From Nectonema munidae (taxonomy: Eukaryota > Nematomorpha > Nectonematoida > Nectonematidae), in assembly GCA_030549495.1 (NCBI GenBank), contig JAUIRK010000961.1:78667-142666 (forward strand): DNA of 64,000 bases, given 5' to 3'. Position 1 is the stretch's first letter, and each line of letters opens with the position of its first letter. The notes under the pieces were generated by a model. It did not search any database and had not been told where the DNA came from. It worked only from the letters and a program-made list of their open reading frames with translations. This document shows, piece by piece, positions 22,994 to 33,960 of the stretch. The position numbers and the translations under genes were made by a program.

Positions 22994-25548
22994 CACTGTA
23001 AAAAATCTGTTTAAATTATAAACGCATTTTTAAACACAAAAAGTGTCCGTTTTTACAAACACTTTTTATCTAAACGCGTTCAAATTTTATGCGTTCAGAA
23101 AAAAATGTTTAAATTTTACGTGTTCCAAAATATTCCGTTTTGATAAAAAGTGTTCTAAAATGTTGTGATGAGGTTCTAAGCACATATCAATTAAGTATTT
23201 TGTGTTTTAATTGAATATTTTGACCTTCATTTCTTAGAAATTTTACAAAAGTTATGGGATCTTTTTGGTAGTTTGGCTGCTTTGCTATACAACTCTTCAT
23301 TTTTCATATAGGATTGTATCGCCGTTGCCTATAAAAAATTTTGTTCATTCATAACAAGTTTTGAATAACATAAAAAAGGATCATGAAATATTAAGTTTGT
23401 GAATAATTTTATAATCCATTCCATCGAACTAATCTTGAGTGCTATTAAGCAGTTCAGCCATACTAACAAAAAATTGAAATCATTAAAATTAGCCAAAAAA
23501 CACGAGATATTTATAAAAAAAAATTCATAATAAGAAGTTTTATTATTTATATTATTTAATGAAAGATGATAAGCCGTTTCCTCAACAAATTTATCGAATT
23601 CTTTGTAAATTTCTCCTTTATCTAGTAGGTTCTGTATCGTTTTACTGTAACTTGGAATTTAAAACAAAAGCAAAACATTTACTATCTATAACTAATATAA
23701 GCCTGTTTTTCTAGGTCCACTTAAAGATCATTGGTACCTTTAATCTATGTCATGTTAATGATCATTGGTACCACCGTGATTCTAGGTCCTGTTAAAGATG
23801 ATTGGTACTGTGATTCTAGTTCCTAATAAAGATGATTGGTACTGTGATTCTAGTTCCTAATAAAGATCATTGGTACCCCCTTAACTTGGTCCTGTTAAAG
23901 ATCATTGGTACTGTGATTCTAGGTCCTGTGAAAGATAATTGGTACCCCCATGATTCTAGGTGTTCTCAAAGATCATCGGTACCGTGATTATAGATCCACT
24001 TAAGGAACCTATAAGGATCATTAGAACCCGTAAAGATCATTAGTACCCATATAGATCATTTGTACCCATGTAAACATCATTAGTACCTCTAATAGTCGTT
24101 TATATCCCCGAATATCATCCTTAGTACACGTAAAGATCATTAATAGCCGACAATTTAGTAGATAAATTTTAGTAGAATTAGCAATTAGATTATCATTAAA
24201 AATAAATTAAAGCAGACAATATAAATAAATTATATGTAATCTATATAAAATTTAAAAAACCTTATCAAAAGTAGAAAGATCTATCTATTTAAATAAAAAA
24301 AAATAGATTTAAATCTATTGAAATCTCTTAATACTTAAAAATTAAAAGTAATAGAGTTTAGAAAAAAAAATTTATAAACTAAATAATTTAGATTATAGAA
24401 ATCTATTACTGAAAAATAAAATTTATAAAAATAATTTAGATTTTAAAGAAATCTTAATAAAACTTTAGTTATTTAAAAATGATCAATAGTAGGTATCAAT
24501 TTTTAGAAATCTAATACAAAATTTATAAATTAAAAAAACAACTTTAATAAAGAATCTTGTTTTATTAAAAATAGAGATTTGAAACAGTAACATACAAATT
24601 TATTATCTTTCCCTAGAAGAATAAATAAACCCATCAGCCATTAATTTAATTGGATATATTGAGAATGTAAAATTTTTTTATTGCAAATGAATTTTTTTGA
24701 TTGGCTAAAATAAGTACATCATATACTATATATGAAAATTTTTTGAATAAAAAGATTTAATGTAAAATAAAGTTAATATTGTTATTCAGAATGATAAGAG
24801 GATTCTAAAAATATATAAAACTTGATTTTTTTTGAATTATATGTGAAGTCATAATTTTGAGGCCGTTTGAAAAGGCCTGAAAAATCGGAAATTTAAAAAA
24901 TGGAAAATTCAAAAATTTTAAAACGTATTCTGATAGAGTTTGATACGCTGATTCCAAATATGTAATTTGTTTGAAATAAATCGAATGATTTTTTAATTTT
25001 TTTAGGTCAAATTTGGAATTTTTGTCATTTTATCAAGTTCAAGGGCTAACAATAGAATCCAAAATTTACAATTTTTTGAATGATAAAAAACACTGAACAA
25101 AAGATCTTTTTAGATTTTAGATACTTAATTGATAGTTATTTTTAATTGAGATGCTGCTGTCAACACATAAAGTGTTCATATTTTAAAAACATCACGCATA
25201 CACTTTTGAGATGTACATGAGATAAGCTTTAATGCTATAAAAAATAATTCTGTATTTTAATGACATCTATCTGTCCTATATGGAAAATTTAAATAGATAC
25301 TGTTTAATTTTTTTGTTTAAACTCTAAACACAAAACGGAATAGTTGGAAATTTTATATGGTGTTTAAGATTATAAAAAATTTTTCAACATAAAAATGTCT
25401 AAATGTAATATAATATGTTTAAATGCTAAATATTTTCCTTTCAATGTGTTTTTAGGTGTAAAGTGTTTAGGTTTTAAACATTATTTAAACACAAAAATAA
25501 CCAAACACCTAATACTGTGTTTAAATTCTAAACGCACTTTTTACAGTG
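22994..25548. mobile_element. Inverted-repeat DNA element inside copy A
   Basis: The ends read CACTGTAAAAA and, inverted, CACTGTAAAAAG; both continue into GTTTA/AAAC-rich sequence for about 60 bases (for example AAACGCATTTTTAAACAC on the left). A CA dinucleotide flanks both ends and may be a 2-bp target duplication. The body has no transposase, only AT-rich DNA and an inner minisatellite. The same element sits at 53864-56494, duplicated with the larger unit. CACTG ends with short duplications recall CACTA/Mirage-type elements; the family is uncertain. Confidence 0.7.
23715..24150. repeat. Minisatellite around AAAGATCATTGGTACC (copy A)
   Basis: Imperfect units of about 30-36 bp built on GTTAAAGATCATTGGTACC plus GTGATTCTAGGTCCT run head to tail and then decay. 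Unit number and order differ from the counterpart at 54580-55055, although the flanks are nearly identical. The array has therefore changed since the large duplication. Confidence 0.85.
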
Positions 25549-25614
25549 CATATAAATTTGTTTTCAAACCAATACATCCAGACATAAGATTTGTCTTGTA
25601 TTTTTTAATCAATT

Positions 25615-25690
25615 TACGTGTAGTTTTCCATACCACCCAAGAGGTACTACACCTGGTACGCTTTTTTTATAGTGGTTTCGCCTGGAGCCC
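25615..25690 (-). repeat. Conserved 70-bp block shared with the palindrome (copy A)
   Basis: On the - strand the block holds GGCGAAACCACTATAAAA, then GTACCTC, then GGTGGTATGGAAAAC. The same order and spacing appears in both arms of the palindrome. It lies about 1.0 kb 3' of the repeat-protein gene and in the same orientation. Function unknown; it might be a 3' processing signal, a terminal exon or a SINE piece. Confidence 0.6.
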
Positions 25691-26040
25691 TATTCCACTT
25701 TGTTTTCTACTAAAATGAGAAATTACAATGCTCTGTTATTTAAAAAATAAATCGAAGCTTACGAAAAGTGTGTTTCTTCTATAAATACATGTAAACGAGA
25801 ATCTTCAGAATGACATTGTTATAAATCCTTATTACTCTAATTAACTTTGATTAACTTCTACAATTAATTTTTGCCAGAGTTTATCTATTTTTTTGCAGCA
25901 AGTGAAGTTCTTAATGTTATTTTTTTCCCAAATTATGAGAATTTTGAATTTCTAACCCATTCAACAAGAAAATTTTGGGCAGAAATATCAAGAAAACAAT
26001 AAATAGTTTATTTTTATTATCTGTACCAAAATATTTTTTA

Positions 26041-26510
26041 GCCCAATGATAAATTTTTTACTCAAAATCATTTTGTTCTGCAAAGTAAAAGAAAAGAAAT
26101 ATCTAACAACTTTTTAAATAACTGGAAGAGTGGATTTTTGGAACTGAATACAAGTGAGAAAAATGAAATCAATGTTATTAAAACTGTTGAAAAAATAAGT
26201 AAATATAAGTTTAACAATTGCCAAAAAGCCGAAAATTTTTCTGTTAGCTCTCATATTTCTTATTCAACTAATGGACATAATCCTAACGATTTATAAATTA
26301 AAAAATATTATTTTCATTCTAATTCCAAAAAGCACAATGAAGAAACAAAAATAGAAAAATATCACGACATGAAACCTAAGAAGCTTTACCATTTCTTTTT
26401 AAATACTGAATACATTGAAAATGAACCAGCTAGCAGTCAGAAATATGAATTATCGCTTAAAAAACAAAGAAGAAACTTCCTAAGATGTTTCAGATTCAAT
26501 TCTTAGAATT
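26041..26510 (+). pseudogene. Unidentified broken exon-like open stretch (copy A)
   Basis: After TATTTTTTAG a frame runs from PNDKFFTQNHFVLQSKRK through NNWKSGFLELN to GHNPNDL and a stop. It then resumes with KIEKYHDMKPKKLYHFFL and NTEYIENEP. The composition is protein-like (charged, with spaced aromatics) and the upstream sequence looks like a splice acceptor. No family was recognised. It may be part of the MULE-like gene on the same strand. Copy B carries small deletions here. Confidence 0.35.
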
Positions 26511-26730
26511 TGACTTAAAATGTGACTAAGTTTTAAACTAGATTGGATACTATAAAGTACAGAGTTTTAACTTATTGGGTCTCACCATCACTTACAATTT
26601 ATTTTGGGTTTAATTAATGCTCTTTAACACAAACTTAGTTACAATACAGACATTCTAAAGCATACAAAAATATTTTTTCCTTACCTTTTTTATGATGAGT
26701 TCGTCTATTTTTCTCAGGTTTTCGTTTTTT

Positions 26731-28128
26731 TTATTCTATATCTAGTTCATATTTTTTTTCTATTGCGGCAATGTAATTGTCTATTTCTACTATGTTTATG
26801 TTTTCGTATTCATTCTGTGGTACACATTTTCCTGCTTTACTTCTAATTTTTACGTAACGTCTTTTATTTTCTACTTTTCTTGCTATTGAGTTTTCTGTTT
26901 CTTCTTGGTAATTCAAATTTTTAAAATTTATCTTTTTCACAATTTTATCTTCAGTTCGTTTTCTTTTTATAGGATTTCCTCTTTTTTGTTCTATATCGAG
27001 TCTATATTGTTTTTTTAGTGCTTCAGTGAAATTATCAATATCTCTCATGATCATGTTTTCGTCTGGTTTCAGTTCTGCTTTACTTCTAATTTTTACATAA
27101 CGTCTTTTATTTTCAACATTAATATTTCTTGATTTTGAGTTTCCTACTTCTTCTCGGTAATTCAAATTTTCAACATTGATTCTTTTCACAGTTTTATCTT
27201 CTTCAGTTTGCCTCCTTTTCTCAGGTTTTCCTTCTTTTTGTTCTATATCTTGCTCATAGATATTTTCTAGTGTGTCAACAAAAATTTTAAACCAGGGTCT
27301 ATTCGTGTTTTCTTTCGGTTTAAGTTTTTCTGCTTTACTTTTAATTTTTACATAACGCGTTTTCTTTTCTTCATTTATATTTTTTGATTTTGAATTTCCT
27401 GTTTCTTCATGGTAATTCAAATTTTTAACATTAATTCCTTTCACACTTTTATCTTCTTCATTTTGCTTCTTTTTCTCCGGTTTTCCTTCTCTTTGTTCTA
27501 TATCTAGTCCATATTTTTTTTCTAGTGCTTCACTGAAATGATCAAGGGCTATGCTTATGTTTTCTTCTTGTTTCAGTTCTGCTTTACTTTTAATTTTTAC
27601 ATAACGCGGTTTCTTTTCTTCTATATTTCTTGATTTTGAGTTTCCTACTTCTTCTCTGTTATTCAAATTTTCAACATTGATTCTTTTCACACTTTTATCT
27701 TCTTCATTTCGCTTCCTTTTCTCAGGTTTTCCTTCTCTTTCTTCTATATCCAGTTCATATTTTTTTTCTATTGCGTCAATGAAAATTTCTAACTCTGCTA
27801 TGTTTATATTTTCTTTTTGTTTCAGTGGTGCAGATTTTTTATTAACCTTTACTCGTCTCCCCTTTTTTTCTTCTTTGATACTTTTTGATTTTGAGTTTCC
27901 TACTCCTTCTTGGCAATTCAAATTTTCATCATTAATCCCTTTCACACTTTTATCAAGTTTTCCTTCTTTTTCTTCTATTTCTTGTTCATATTTTTTTTCT
28001 AGTGCTTCTATGAAAATTTCTATCTCGTTCATGTTTATGCTTTCATCCTGTTCTAGTAGAGCATATTTTTCTGAAATTTTATCCAAGGTAAACCTTGTAA
28101 ATTGCGTGTCTTTACTTGTGAACCCCAT
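26731..28128 (-). CDS. Charged tandem-repeat protein of unknown function (copy A)
   Basis: The 465-residue product starts MGFTSKDTQF and contains five full and one partial repeat of about 75 residues. Each runs from an EIFIEALEKKYELDIE-type helix through REGKPEKRKR, EEDKSVKRIN, ENLNYREEVGNSKSRNI to RRYVKIKSKAELK. It is very rich in Lys and Glu and should form helices or coiled coils; no catalytic motif is visible. I chose the internal start at 28128, not 28293, because a TATA-like sequence lies just upstream and the first 55 codons do not resemble the rest. After the stop, a frame-shifted sixth repeat leads to a GTAAGG donor near 26688, so more exons may have existed. The copy at 57683 differs by only about ten residues and is also open. 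Confidence 0.7.
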   Translation of the reverse strand: MGFTSKDTQFTRFTLDKISEKYALLEQDESINMNEIEIFIEALEKKYEQEIEEKEGKLDKSVKGINDENLNCQEGVGNSKSKSIKEEKKGRRVKVNKKSAPLKQKENINIAELEIFIDAIEKKYELDIEEREGKPEKRKRNEEDKSVKRINVENLNNREEVGNSKSRNIEEKKPRYVKIKSKAELKQEENISIALDHFSEALEKKYGLDIEQREGKPEKKKQNEEDKSVKGINVKNLNYHEETGNSKSKNINEEKKTRYVKIKSKAEKLKPKENTNRPWFKIFVDTLENIYEQDIEQKEGKPEKRRQTEEDKTVKRINVENLNYREEVGNSKSRNINVENKRRYVKIRSKAELKPDENMIMRDIDNFTEALKKQYRLDIEQKRGNPIKRKRTEDKIVKKINFKNLNYQEETENSIARKVENKRRYVKIRSKAGKCVPQNEYENINIVEIDNYIAAIEKKYELDIE

Positions 28129-28149
28129 TGTGTATAGTGCGCTAAATAC

Positions 28150-28640
28150 AGACTTTATTGTATAAATATATATTGTTTGTTTTAAAATGATATGTGTAAA
28201 AATATTAGTATTTCCAAATAAAGGTGGTACGATTGGTAGTGCAAATTGCGTAAATGAAAACATTTCAAGACACACCAAGCTATGCATGTTCAAACAAAAA
28301 AATTAGTAGGGCTTAAACCAATCAAATGCGTGTATTTGGTATGATGCGTTAAAATTAAATCTATGTTGCCATAACGTGTGAATTTAGTTAGCGTAAAAGC
28401 AAAAAGATGCGCACAAAACACAGGTCGTTAACCTTAAATATATAACGGACGCTAAAACCAACAACGAACTCATCAGACCATATAAAATATAAAGCTAATA
28501 TAAGATAAAATACTATTATTGTGCGCATATAAAGATGCGCCCAAAACAAAGGTCGTTAACCTTAAATATATAACGGACGCTAAAACCAACAACTCTCCCA
28601 CCACAACCAACTCATCAGACCATATAAAAATAAATAGTTA
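28150..28640 (-). promoter_or_regulatory. Upstream region of the repeat-protein gene with duplicated block (copy A)
   Basis: A TATATTTATA sequence (28161-28170, read on the - strand) lies about 35 bases upstream of the chosen start. Further out, a block of nearly 90 bp containing GGTCGTTAACC, TATATAACGGACGC and CAACAAC is present twice (about 28403-28490 and 28531-28630). Both end in CATCAGACCATATAAA. The pair could be duplicated promoter or binding elements. Confidence 0.45.
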
Positions 28641-28649
28641 TACGTAGCT

Positions 28650-29366
28650 ATATATGTAATTTATTTTGTCACAGAACAAATAGAATTATAAGTAGGCAAA
28701 ACAAAATTGCATAAAAAGAAAATATAACTGAAAATGATATGGAAATAAAACGAGATTTTATACCGAATTCAATGAGGGTATTTTTTAATGCAATTAATTA
28801 AATACAAAACAAGGACTCTGTAGAGGCATATTTTGATGCGCATCATTTTATTTGAAGGAGAAAGACAGTTCGTTTATACCAACAATATCTCATAACATGT
28901 TGAATCGGTCAATTTAAATAAGTTTCGTGTTTAACCATTTTGAGAAAGTTTTATACGTATAATCAAACAATATCCAAATGAACGAAGATGATAAAGTTGA
29001 AACATAATTTATTTATAATAAAAATTTTATCGTTTTTTATATCTAATCATTTGGTTGTCGTATCGTTTCCCTAAAATGAAAAATATTTTCACCTCAACAT
29101 GAGTTTTCTGCATAAAATTTGCTATTTTATTTAATAATTACTGGCAGTATTAAAAAAAAGTGATCTCTTTTATTAAAAACTGTCAAGGATAATAAAAATA
29201 GTTTAAAAAAAAGGAGAAAAACTTTATTCGAAAATTTGTCTTTTTTTTGATAAACAGGATTCAAAAAAACAAAAATTTTCTTTTTTGAACTTTCTCTTTG
29301 CATAAACGATTTGAAGGCAAACTTTGTGATTATAACTCTATTATAAATAACTAAAAAAGTTTATAT
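28650..29366. other. AT-rich stretch within copy A
   Basis: No gene or element end was recognised. The matching part of copy B (59600-60317) is nearly identical and equally featureless. Confidence 0.4.
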
Positions 29367-29850
29367 TTAATAATATAATTTGTTTTTCATCATTTTGTTA
29401 CCATTAAACGGTATAAGCTCCTTCAACACGTCAAGGCGATGCACAGGCCAACCATTACAATCAGAACATACGATTGCTGAATGTTTTTTACAGAGCGAAA
29501 TACCGCATACATTACAAACAGACGAAGTTTTAGAAAGAGCATCTTTTCTTTTCTCGTGCTCGGTTCCATGAACTTCCTCAAAGCCTACCTTGCACCTACG
29601 TCTAACAGTTGACTCGGGCAAAGAAGCTATTGATTTTTGAACATTCTCATCTGTTAAATAAATATGTAATTATTAATTTTACGCAAAATTTCGCTTTGAA
29701 GACCATTTTCGTTTCCTTTTGTTTTTTGACCCGAAAATAATTTATAAAACTTATCATTTTTCTTATAATTGTGGATCAAAGTATCTTCAATTTTCTCATT
29801 AAACTTTTTTTCCACTAGAAATTGTGACCCATGGACCATAACTATCATAA
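29367..29850 (-). pseudogene. piggyBac-like C-terminal cysteine-rich fragment (copy A)
   Basis: The - strand frame has STVRRRCKV followed by CNVCGISLCKKHS and VCSDC. This C-x2-C-x4-C-x2-HS-x3-C-x2-C layout is typical of the zinc-binding tail of piggyBac-type transposases. A TTTAACAG just 5' (about 29655) could be a splice acceptor. The preceding frame (29654-29848, HNYKKNDKFYKLFSGQK) is not recognised. No catalytic DDD domain is nearby, so only the tail survives. Confidence 0.45.
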
Positions 29851-30114
29851 AAATAATTTTTGTTATTTCTATACATTTTTTATCACAAAATATTCATTCT
29901 CTTTTGGTCTATCAGGAACAGTACGTAGAGAATCTTGATAATTATTTAGAATAAAAATAACATCTTCAGTACCCAAAAAAAACTTTATTTTTCAGTTTGA
30001 CAAGTAACCAATTTTTTATAGGAATTTCAGGAATATTCTCGCAATTTCCAAGAGGGAATTAGATTGGAATTTGAAAGAGTCACTTTTGTGAAAAAAATGG
30101 ATTTTCTAATAATA

Positions 30115-30620
30115 GTGCAATAAAATAATTTGGATAAAAATTTTTCTCACTTTTTTATTAAATTTAGGGCGAGTCAAAAAAATTCTGATTATTTGATCAG
30201 AGTTGAAACTATTTCCTATAAGAAAGAAGCAACAATTTAGAATATTAGCAACTTTGGTTCCTGTATTTTTGAATAGAATGACTGTATAAGACAACCAATG
30301 AGAGTTGTATCTGCCATTAGAGAATAGACTGAAAAAAATAAACAATCAAAACTAATTTTAAAGCTTTTTTATTCTATATCTACAGCAACTTTATAAAGTT
30401 CTTTTGAAAATAACTCCTTTAGATAGTATTCTGTAAAAATGTTCAGACCATTTGCAGATTTATATCTAATTTCCGATGTTAGACTTTCATCTCCATATAA
30501 AAAAATGGATAAAGAATTGTACAGACAGTTGCCATTTAAAAAAAAGATATGGAAACCATATCAGAAGGAATGTAGAATAACAAAACTTTTTAAAATGTTA
30601 GATCACTGTATTAAAAAGCT
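30115..30620 (-). pseudogene. OTU-like cysteine protease domain, broken (copy A)
   Basis: This is the damaged counterpart of the intact frame at 61028-61531. The region covering GNCLYNSLS is shifted out of frame by A-run length changes near 30540, and the 3' part covering the NHF histidine motif is also out of frame near 30140. The middle part (SLMADTTLIGCL-like) is still readable in pieces. It was probably functional-looking when the large unit duplicated and decayed afterwards. Confidence 0.6.
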
Positions 30621-30770
30621 TTAAATTTTTTAACTAAAGGTTCATTATCTTTTTTCAATAAAATATTTTAAAAAAATCTTTATCTTTTTTTAACTCAAAA
30701 AGGCAAACAGAAAATATAAATTCAGTAGTCCTTAAATGGAAGAACTCTATAAAAGAAAAGCCTTCACAAG

Positions 30771-30900
30771 GAAAGTGGTAAAATCTTTTAAAGTAAAATT
30801 TAACGAAACAAAATCAACTCATTCACTTCACACGAACACATTCCCCTCACCTCCCACAGACCCTCCAGGTGCGAATATTAAAAAAGTAGGATATTCATAT
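30771..30900 (+). mobile_element. Short LINE reverse transcriptase fragment (copy A)
   Basis: SFKVKFNETKSTHSLHTN on the + strand matches the SLKVKFNPTKST stretch of the LINE at 830-2935, followed by THSPHLPL-like residues. It is an isolated 3' RT piece embedded between the OTU and hAT parts. The same fragment is at 61719-61850. Confidence 0.65.
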
Positions 30901-30971
30901 AAAAGAATAAGTAAAAACTAGGAACTAATAAAATTCAATGTATAGATAAAATTTCAAAGAAAAAAACACTT

Positions 30972-32675
30972 TTATTGCTTAATGTAAGAATTAATCATTC
31001 GAATTCTCTTTTTACCAATATCATTTCTTTGATCAATACATCTTTTAAATGATTGTGTTATTTTTTCAAGATTTATCTTTGCCACATTCAATAATCCTTG
31101 ACTTATATTCATTTCAGTAAAATTTTTTAATGTTATAGCTTTAACCAATCTAGAATTTGCTTCGTTAAAAACTTGATTTGCCTTCTCCATTTCTGTTTTC
31201 AATTCCACTTCGTTCTTTCTTACTTGCTTTTCTTTTTCATCGATGTTACGTTTAGACTCCCGGTCTTTTTCTTTTTTTTCTTTATCTTCTTGTTCTAATT
31301 GTTCTTCCAATTTCTTTTTATTCTCTAAAAGAAGCTTCTCTTTTTGTTCTGCCTGTATTCTTTCTTAGTATTTTAAATGAGCTTTTCTGATTGCAGAAAT
31401 AAAGTTCTTTGTAATAAGAATGTCTATTATATTTTTGTACATACGAATAGCATCTTTCGCAAGTCTTAGCCCATTAACCGATGAAATTGACAACGAAGAT
31501 CTCTCTGAAGTTAACATCTTTTTATTAACAGAAAAACCCCTTTCTACGTCGGCGTTACCATGCGAAATGCAAAGACATGCCATAACTAATTTCTTCAAGT
31601 TGGGATATTTAATATCCCCGGAAAGATTGGTACGAAGAAACACTTTATTCCAAAAATGATCAATTCTTAAAAATTCTTTATTTGAGTTGTATATCTCATT
31701 GTCATTAATTGGCTCAGCCCTGTATAACTTCCATTCATCTGTAATTTTTGCAATAGAACAGTCTTCAATGTTAGGTAAAGCTGAACATAATTCTCTAATA
31801 AGAACTAGAGACTTGTCTGAATTTCTTACTTTAGGATGTAGACATCTTACACATCTAATAAATGTGTCATTAAGAGGCAACTTGGTTTGAAGATAAAAAC
31901 TGACAGATTGATAAAACCTTTTTATGTCATTCAGTATTACGTGTTTTTTAGTTTCATCAAGTAATTCTAATGTCTTTGTAGTGTTTGTGACTATTTCCAT
32001 AATAAAATAGGTTTTCAATATGAAAAATATCGATAATTTGAAGCTTGTGTCTAGATTTGTTTTGAATTAAGTCAAGTTTGACAAATCTATTGAGAAAAGT
32101 TAGCAACAAAAAAAGTGACTCTTCATAAAGTAATCGAATCATAAATTCTTTTTTTTTGAAATTTTGTTAGAAAAGGCTGAAACAAAACACCAACACAAAT
32201 GACAAACTGAACCTCCGCAAGAACGTCTTTGTTTGAAAGAAAATCACATATTCTCTTGTATCGATTGTTCTTTTCAAGCTGAAGCAAAGTATGATCGCCT
32301 TTACTTTTTTTAGGTAAGTCTTTTAAAAAATATTTACAAAGTGAACACCAGTGTTTCATAATACGTTGTAATGAGAGTTAACCAACGACATTGTAAATGA
32401 CGAATAAGAAACTCTACACCCAGACAAAATCTTCTAAAGTAAATGTGTAGTCTTCTTGTTGGCAAATATGAGTTTTAAACCATTGATAAATATCAATTGA
32501 TAATTGTTCTGCGTTTTGTCCATAGAGACGAAGCATTTTTTAAAAGAATTATGAAGAGTATGCAAGATGCAAGGAACAAAAGGAACCAAGCCGGGAAAAT
32601 CAGCTCTTTGAAATATGTTTGTATATTTTTCCATATTGCCTTATTAATGTTTGGACCATCTCCACTCAAAGAAAC
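30972..32675 (-). mobile_element. hAT transposase gene, N-terminally truncated and broken (copy A)
   Basis: Frames from 32634 down to 31365 contain LHTLHNSFKK, RHLQCRWLTL, RICDFLSNKDVLAEVQFV and RLLYEES, then a 217-codon stretch ending in the hAT dimerisation domain (ISHGNADVERGFSVNKKML). The open stretches are joined by frameshifts. After a TAA at 31365 the same frame continues for about 130 codons of coiled coil (KEKKEKDRESKRNIDEKEKQ) ending at 30972. The N-terminal third present in copy B is missing: homology stops at 32675, where a minisatellite begins. Confidence 0.85.
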
Positions 32676-33080
32676 ACTAACAATATTCTAACTATGCTAA
32701 CAATAACGTTAACACTAACAATATTCTAACTATACTAACACCAACTCTAAAACTAACCATATTCTAACTATACTAACACTAACAATATTCTAACTATGCT
32801 AACAATAACGTTAACACTAACAATATTCTAACTATACTAACACTAACAATAATTCTAACTATACTAATTCGTAACGTTAAACTAACAATATTCTTAACAT
32901 TTCTAACTATAATCAATATTCTAAAAATCTTAAAATAACATTAATATAAGAATAAGCTAACCATATTCAACTGTAAAACTAACAATATTCTAACTATACT
33001 AACACTAACAATATTCTAACTATCCTAACAATAACGTTAACACTAACAATATTCTAACTATACTAACACTAACAATAATT
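32676..33080. repeat. CTAAC-rich minisatellite
   Basis: Units built on ACTAACAATATTCTAACTAT, joined by GCTAACAATAACGTTAAC or ACTAAC spacers, are repeated for about 400 bp with decay in the middle (about 32880-32970). A higher-order period near 60 bp is visible. The same sequence ends copy B at 63913 and appears inverted in the palindrome centre. Confidence 0.9.
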
Positions 33081-33223
33081 ATAACATAGTAATTCGTTTA
33101 ATTAAGCTTTCATGCGTAATTATATTTTTTTTTGAAAAAATCTTGAAATATCATTTTTATAAGAATAAGCAAAGCCATTTTATTGTATTTTTTAATAAAA
33201 TTTTGTTGATTTAAATTTTTTAG

Positions 33224-33334
33224 ACGATCTTGGCAAGATCAAAGAGGGAAATGTTTCTGGAAGTCCTGGTTGTGAACTTGGATATCCTGGAATGGATGGT
33301 AGACATGGAGAACATGTACCGTCAAGAGAAAAAG
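33224..33334 (+). pseudogene. Lone collagen-like exon
   Basis: A TTTTTTAG acceptor opens a 111-bp exon that ends AAAAAG before a GTTAGT donor. It translates to a Gly-X-Y run with GSPGCE, GYPGMDGRHGEH and REKG, with irregularities in the repeat that suggest decay. The exon is phase-symmetric (111 = 3 x 37), as usual for collagen genes. No companion exon was found in the window. It may be a relic of a host collagen gene or a captured exon. Confidence 0.6.
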
Positions 33335-33877
33335 GTTAGTTTACTTCTTTTTTGTATGAATGAATAAGTTTTTAAAAATTAGGGAGGAAAGTTGGTTCTT
33401 TAAAAACACTTTTAACTGGTTTCATTTTTTAATATTAAAATTAGCGATATACTGTCAATTGAGACGAATCCATCCATCTGTTGAATGCTCGCTCTTTGAA
33501 AAAGTTCTTACATTTTTTGAAATCTGGTGACTTTATTTCTTATCAAAATTTGATAACTTTTATCGATTTATTTTCCGTGTCAAAAAATACTAGGAAAACT
33601 AATGAAACAGCGAAAAGTGTCAATTGACGAAATTGCACAAAGAAGGTTTATCAATAGAATAGCCAATTATATCCAAAAATTCTAAAGACACTTTAATATT
33701 CAAAACAAAATTAAGTTGCAATAAATTTAATTAAAATTATTTATTGAAAACATGGCGTCATTTTAATTTTATAAAAAAATATAAAAATTTCTTCGTGTAA
33801 ATAATCAAAATATGTAAATAGTACATGTCAAAATAATATAAATATAACAAATAAAAATAAAATTTAAAAAATTAAAG

Positions 33878-33960
33878 GCCAGCTGTTTTCCACACCACCA
33901 TTGAGGTACAGCGTATAAGCGCATTAACTTTTTTTAAAGTGGAAGTTTCCCCAGTAGGTA
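33878..33960 (-). repeat. Conserved 70-bp block, left palindrome arm
   Basis: On the - strand this reads GGGGAAACTTCCACTTTAAA, GCGCTTATACGC, GTACCTC, GGTGGTGTGGAAAAC. It lies 3' of the left-arm gene, in gene orientation, and is the mirror of the block at 37151-37232. It is also related to the block in the large composite unit. Confidence 0.6.

Larger units (their letters stand above)
22168..32675. repeat. Composite duplicated unit, copy A (10.5 kb)
   Basis: This stretch is repeated in the same orientation at 53021-63624 with only scattered base changes and small indels. The shared part begins at a TTAA (22168) and ends within a hAT gene at GAAAC (32675). Order: MULE remnant, inverted-repeat element with minisatellite, repeat-protein gene, piggyBac-like cysteine-rich tail, OTU domain, hAT transposase. 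Copy A keeps the MULE sequence left of the TTAA, so its left edge is not an element end. Its right edge abuts a CTAAC-rich minisatellite. Confidence 0.92.

Noticed and set aside
23715-24150. CRISPR-like array
   Set aside because: The units are contiguous minisatellite repeats without unique spacers, in an animal genome.
27677-28165. Open frame on the + strand opposite the repeat-protein gene (and its twin at 58608)
   Set aside because: It is a serine/phenylalanine-rich mirror of a Lys/Glu-rich gene, the typical antisense shadow.
32676-33080. Telomere-like array
   Set aside because: CTAAC recalls telomere units, but the real period is about 20 bp with AATATT cores, and it occurs internally and inverted.
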